From positions 1 to 61,079 of the forward strand of contig JACKBK010000021.1 of NCBI GenBank assembly GCA_020634555.1: a DNA stretch of 61,079 nt. The letters are read 5' to 3'. The notes beneath the pieces were generated by a model, which had not been told where the DNA came from, ran no database searches, and saw only the letters and a list, made by a program, of their open reading frames with translations. This DNA is from Caldilineae bacterium. GTDB taxonomy: Bacteria; Chloroflexota; Anaerolineae; JAAEKA01. Each line of letters starts with the position of its first letter. The first letter of the stretch is position 1. A program made the position numbers and the translations under genes. This document shows, one piece after another, positions 59,488 to 61,079 of the stretch.

Positions 59488-59505
59488 TACTAACTATAGT
59501 TAGTA
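59488..59505. promoter_or_regulatory. PadR operator candidate
   Basis: TACTAACTATAGTTAGTA is a perfect 18-bp palindrome. The half-site ACTAACTA recurs 16 bp away (59473-59480). It overlaps the -10 and start point of the PadR promoter. Confidence 0.7.
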
Positions 59506-59530
59506 TAACAAGCAACGAACGTTTGGTCAA
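59502..59530 (-). promoter_or_regulatory. Promoter of the PadR/ABC operon
   Basis: On the minus strand: TTGACC (59530-59525), 17-bp spacer, TATACT (59507-59502). It lies 38 bp before the PadR ATG. Confidence 0.75.
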
Positions 59531-59577
59531 GTAGTTTACCTGCCAATCTAGACACTTATCAAACAGTTTCCAAGGTG

Positions 59578-61079
59578 TCAGCCCTGGCGCGTGTTCTCCA
59601 GCCGCGCGTTGGGATGGGCGTAAACGCTGTAGGCCAGCCAGGCCGGGTTGCCGGGTGTGCGGACTGCCAGCCGCGCCGCCTGCACCGCCTCGGCCACCGT
59701 TCGTCCGGCCAGCAGTTGCCCGTAGAAGGTGGTCGCGAAATCCAGCGCCTGCTTGTCGGTCACCTCCCACTGGGGCGAGATGAACAGCCCGGCGCCGTCG
59801 CTGATCAGCGTCTCAGCCCAGCCGCCCAGATGGGTCAGCGCCCAGCCCTGCCTTCCGCCGTGACAGACGTTGAAGAAGAAACCCGGCCGTTGGCGGTAGA
59901 TGTGGGTCTCGATCTCCGGTCCGGCCAGGTGCTGGGGCATCAGCTCCCGCTTTTCCTGCAGCCGAATAACCGATGCGCTGTCCGCGGGACCGTCGTAGAA
60001 CTGACCATGGCCGGCGATGTGCAGCCAGTCGTACCCGCCTTCTTCCAACAGGTCCATGGCCGCGCTCCACGTCGGCTCATCAGGGCCCAGGTCCCTCAGG
60101 CCGCGCGCACTGACCAGCCCGCGCAACATATCCCGCTCCCGAATCGCCTGCGGCAAGCCGGAGTCGGTGGGAACCAGCCGCGCCAGTGCGTTCAGCGACA
60201 GGCGACCGGGCGGTCCCGGGTTGCCGCGGCCCTGCGCAGTGCGCCGCAGCCAGCGGGTAAGGTGCAACGTGACGCACCAGGGGTCGTCATCCTGCCAGGG
60301 ATTGCCCGGCTCGCCGTATGGCCAGACCAGTTCCCACGGAATGTACGGCTCATCGGATACCACCATCAACGTCGAGTTGCGCCACGCCTCGCGTTCGGCA
60401 GCGTACAGCTCACGCAGGTCCTGGGGGATGGCGGTATTCCACAGATTGCGCCCGATAGCGCGCAACTGGCGGTCGGCCTCGTCCGGCGTGAGAACAGCTT
60501 TGCGGGCATGGCGGCGCAGCGTCTCGGGCACGCCGAACAGTTCTTCGGCGAACTGCTCCGGGTCGCCCGGGATCGGCACCGGCTGGAACTCGCTGCCCAC
60601 CTCGCCGGCCCGCTGCAGGGTGAAGACAAGCTGCGACTGGCCGGCCGTACGCTCGAAGCGGACGTAGAGCATCCGGTCAGGGGGTGCTACTGCAGGGTCG
60701 GTGTGCAGCGTGCTCCCGGTGCGGCTCTCCGGGACAGCCTCGACCTCGTAGTCGGTGATCTCCACCGTCACCGCAGCCGTGCCCAGCGGGCTGCCGGCCT
60801 GGCTGAAGTCGAAGCTGACCGTCCAGTGGCCGACCTCTTGCGGGTGGAGGTAGAACACAACGGGCAAGCTGTCGGCGCCGGGGCGGATGGCAATCTGCTG
60901 CTCCGGCGCGCTGAGCACCTCGAAGCCGGGCGCGGCGATGCGCACCTGCACAAGCTGGCTCTCGCGCAGGCGCAGTTCCTCCACTGCCGCGCTGTACTGC
61001 GACGGGTCCACAGTCAGCCCGACCGTCACCGCGATACGCCCGTAGATCACCCACACCCGCCGCGGGCAGGTGATGTCGG
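59578..61079 (-). CDS. CHAT-domain (caspase-like) protein, N-terminus cut by the right edge
   Basis: The frame is open to the window edge, so the start is outside; at least 499 residues are visible. The N-terminal 150 or so residues are beta-rich with no recognised motif. The CHAT peptidase follows: SDEPYIPWELVWPYG, catalytic His in DWLHIAGHGQFYDG and Cys in GFFFNVCHGGRQGW, then DGAGLFISPQWEVTDKQALD and AEAVQAARLAVRTPG. CHAT proteases are effectors in bacterial defence and conflict systems (with TPR, vWA-MoxR or Craspase-type partners) or act in regulated proteolysis. Partners would be upstream, beyond the window. It is separated from the PadR operon by 113 bp and runs in the same direction. 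Confidence 0.85.
   Translation of the reverse strand, partial: DITCPRRVWVIYGRIAVTVGLTVDPSQYSAAVEELRLRESQLVQVRIAAPGFEVLSAPEQQIAIRPGADSLPVVFYLHPQEVGHWTVSFDFSQAGSPLGTAAVTVEITDYEVEAVPESRTGSTLHTDPAVAPPDRMLYVRFERTAGQSQLVFTLQRAGEVGSEFQPVPIPGDPEQFAEELFGVPETLRRHARKAVLTPDEADRQLRAIGRNLWNTAIPQDLRELYAAEREAWRNSTLMVVSDEPYIPWELVWPYGEPGNPWQDDDPWCVTLHLTRWLRRTAQGRGNPGPPGRLSLNALARLVPTDSGLPQAIRERDMLRGLVSARGLRDLGPDEPTWSAAMDLLEEGGYDWLHIAGHGQFYDGPADSASVIRLQEKRELMPQHLAGPEIETHIYRQRPGFFFNVCHGGRQGWALTHLGGWAETLISDGAGLFISPQWEVTDKQALDFATTFYGQLLAGRTVAEAVQAARLAVRTPGNPAWLAYSVYAHPNARLENTRQG

Noticed and set aside
1..61079. tRNA, rRNA, prophage or integrative element
   Set aside because: No cloverleaf-like sequence, ribosomal RNA, integrase, phage structural or conjugation gene was recognised by eye; a tRNAscan or Rfam run could still find small RNAs.

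Overview
The window is high-GC bacterial DNA with densely packed genes on both strands. The best fit is a filamentous Chloroflexota (Anaerolineae/Caldilineae-like). The reasons are lipoproteins with long Pro-Thr 'PTPTPT' linkers behind an LxxC lipobox, a secreted protein ending in a YLPM-type tail, many ABC exporters, glycosyltransferases and two-component systems, and abundant intergenic palindromes. No rRNA, tRNA, plasmid or phage genes were seen, so this looks like an ordinary chromosomal segment with one small mobile patch near 22-24 kb. The lineage call is inference.

Layout. 0-4 kb: a MacB/Lol-type export operon whose ATPase and membrane-fusion genes are frameshifted. 4-5.3 kb: a frameshifted thiolase. 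About 17 indels lie between 2.6 and 4.65 kb and none are obvious elsewhere except in the IS transposase. 5.6-15.6 kb: envelope genes (polysaccharide deacetylase lipoprotein, GNAT, GT-C membrane protein, M50 protease, SUMF1-fold lipoprotein, three glycosyltransferases). 15.7-17.7 kb: Ogt, an ECF sigma/anti-sigma pair and DUF302. 17.9-21.8 kb: a membrane coiled-coil protein and a 995-residue coiled-coil/helix-hairpin-helix protein. 21.9-24.3 kb: a transposase fragment, an IS630-type element and a PIN toxin that has lost its antitoxin. 24.3-27.3 kb: an MFS carrier, then a surface protein with a likely Cys-Gln thioester and a VPTTG sorting signal, overlapping its sortase. 27.4-31.3 kb: a LuxR-type two-component system divergent from an ABC-2 exporter.

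31.6-42.6 kb is mostly metabolic: a META-domain lipoprotein, class III aminotransferase, Phd/PIN toxin-antitoxin pair, trans-3-hydroxyproline dehydratase, a four-subunit 2-oxoacid:ferredoxin oxidoreductase, UspA, a LysN-type aminotransferase and two CBS proteins. Together they suggest amino-acid transamination followed by ferredoxin-linked oxidation of the oxoacids. 42.8-49.2 kb: a large secreted esterase-like protein and an exopolysaccharide set (methyltransferase, flippase, Wzz-like protein) interspersed with a family of covarying hairpins. 49.2-53.5 kb: an alpha/beta hydrolase, a peroxiredoxin-like gene with an in-frame TGA at the position of the catalytic cysteine followed by a SECIS-like hairpin, a glycosidase-like lipoprotein and a TolB-like propeller. 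53.5-56.4 kb: a probable zinc locus (two-subunit permease and ZnuA-like binding protein) around a 33-bp palindromic operator. 56.4-59.5 kb: a PadR-regulated ABC exporter operon ending in an unannotated 31-residue membrane peptide. 59.6 kb to the edge: a CHAT-protease protein cut by the window.

The strongest discovery leads are the selenoprotein candidate, the thioester-protein/sortase pair, the hairpin family with compensatory changes and the divergent zinc operator.
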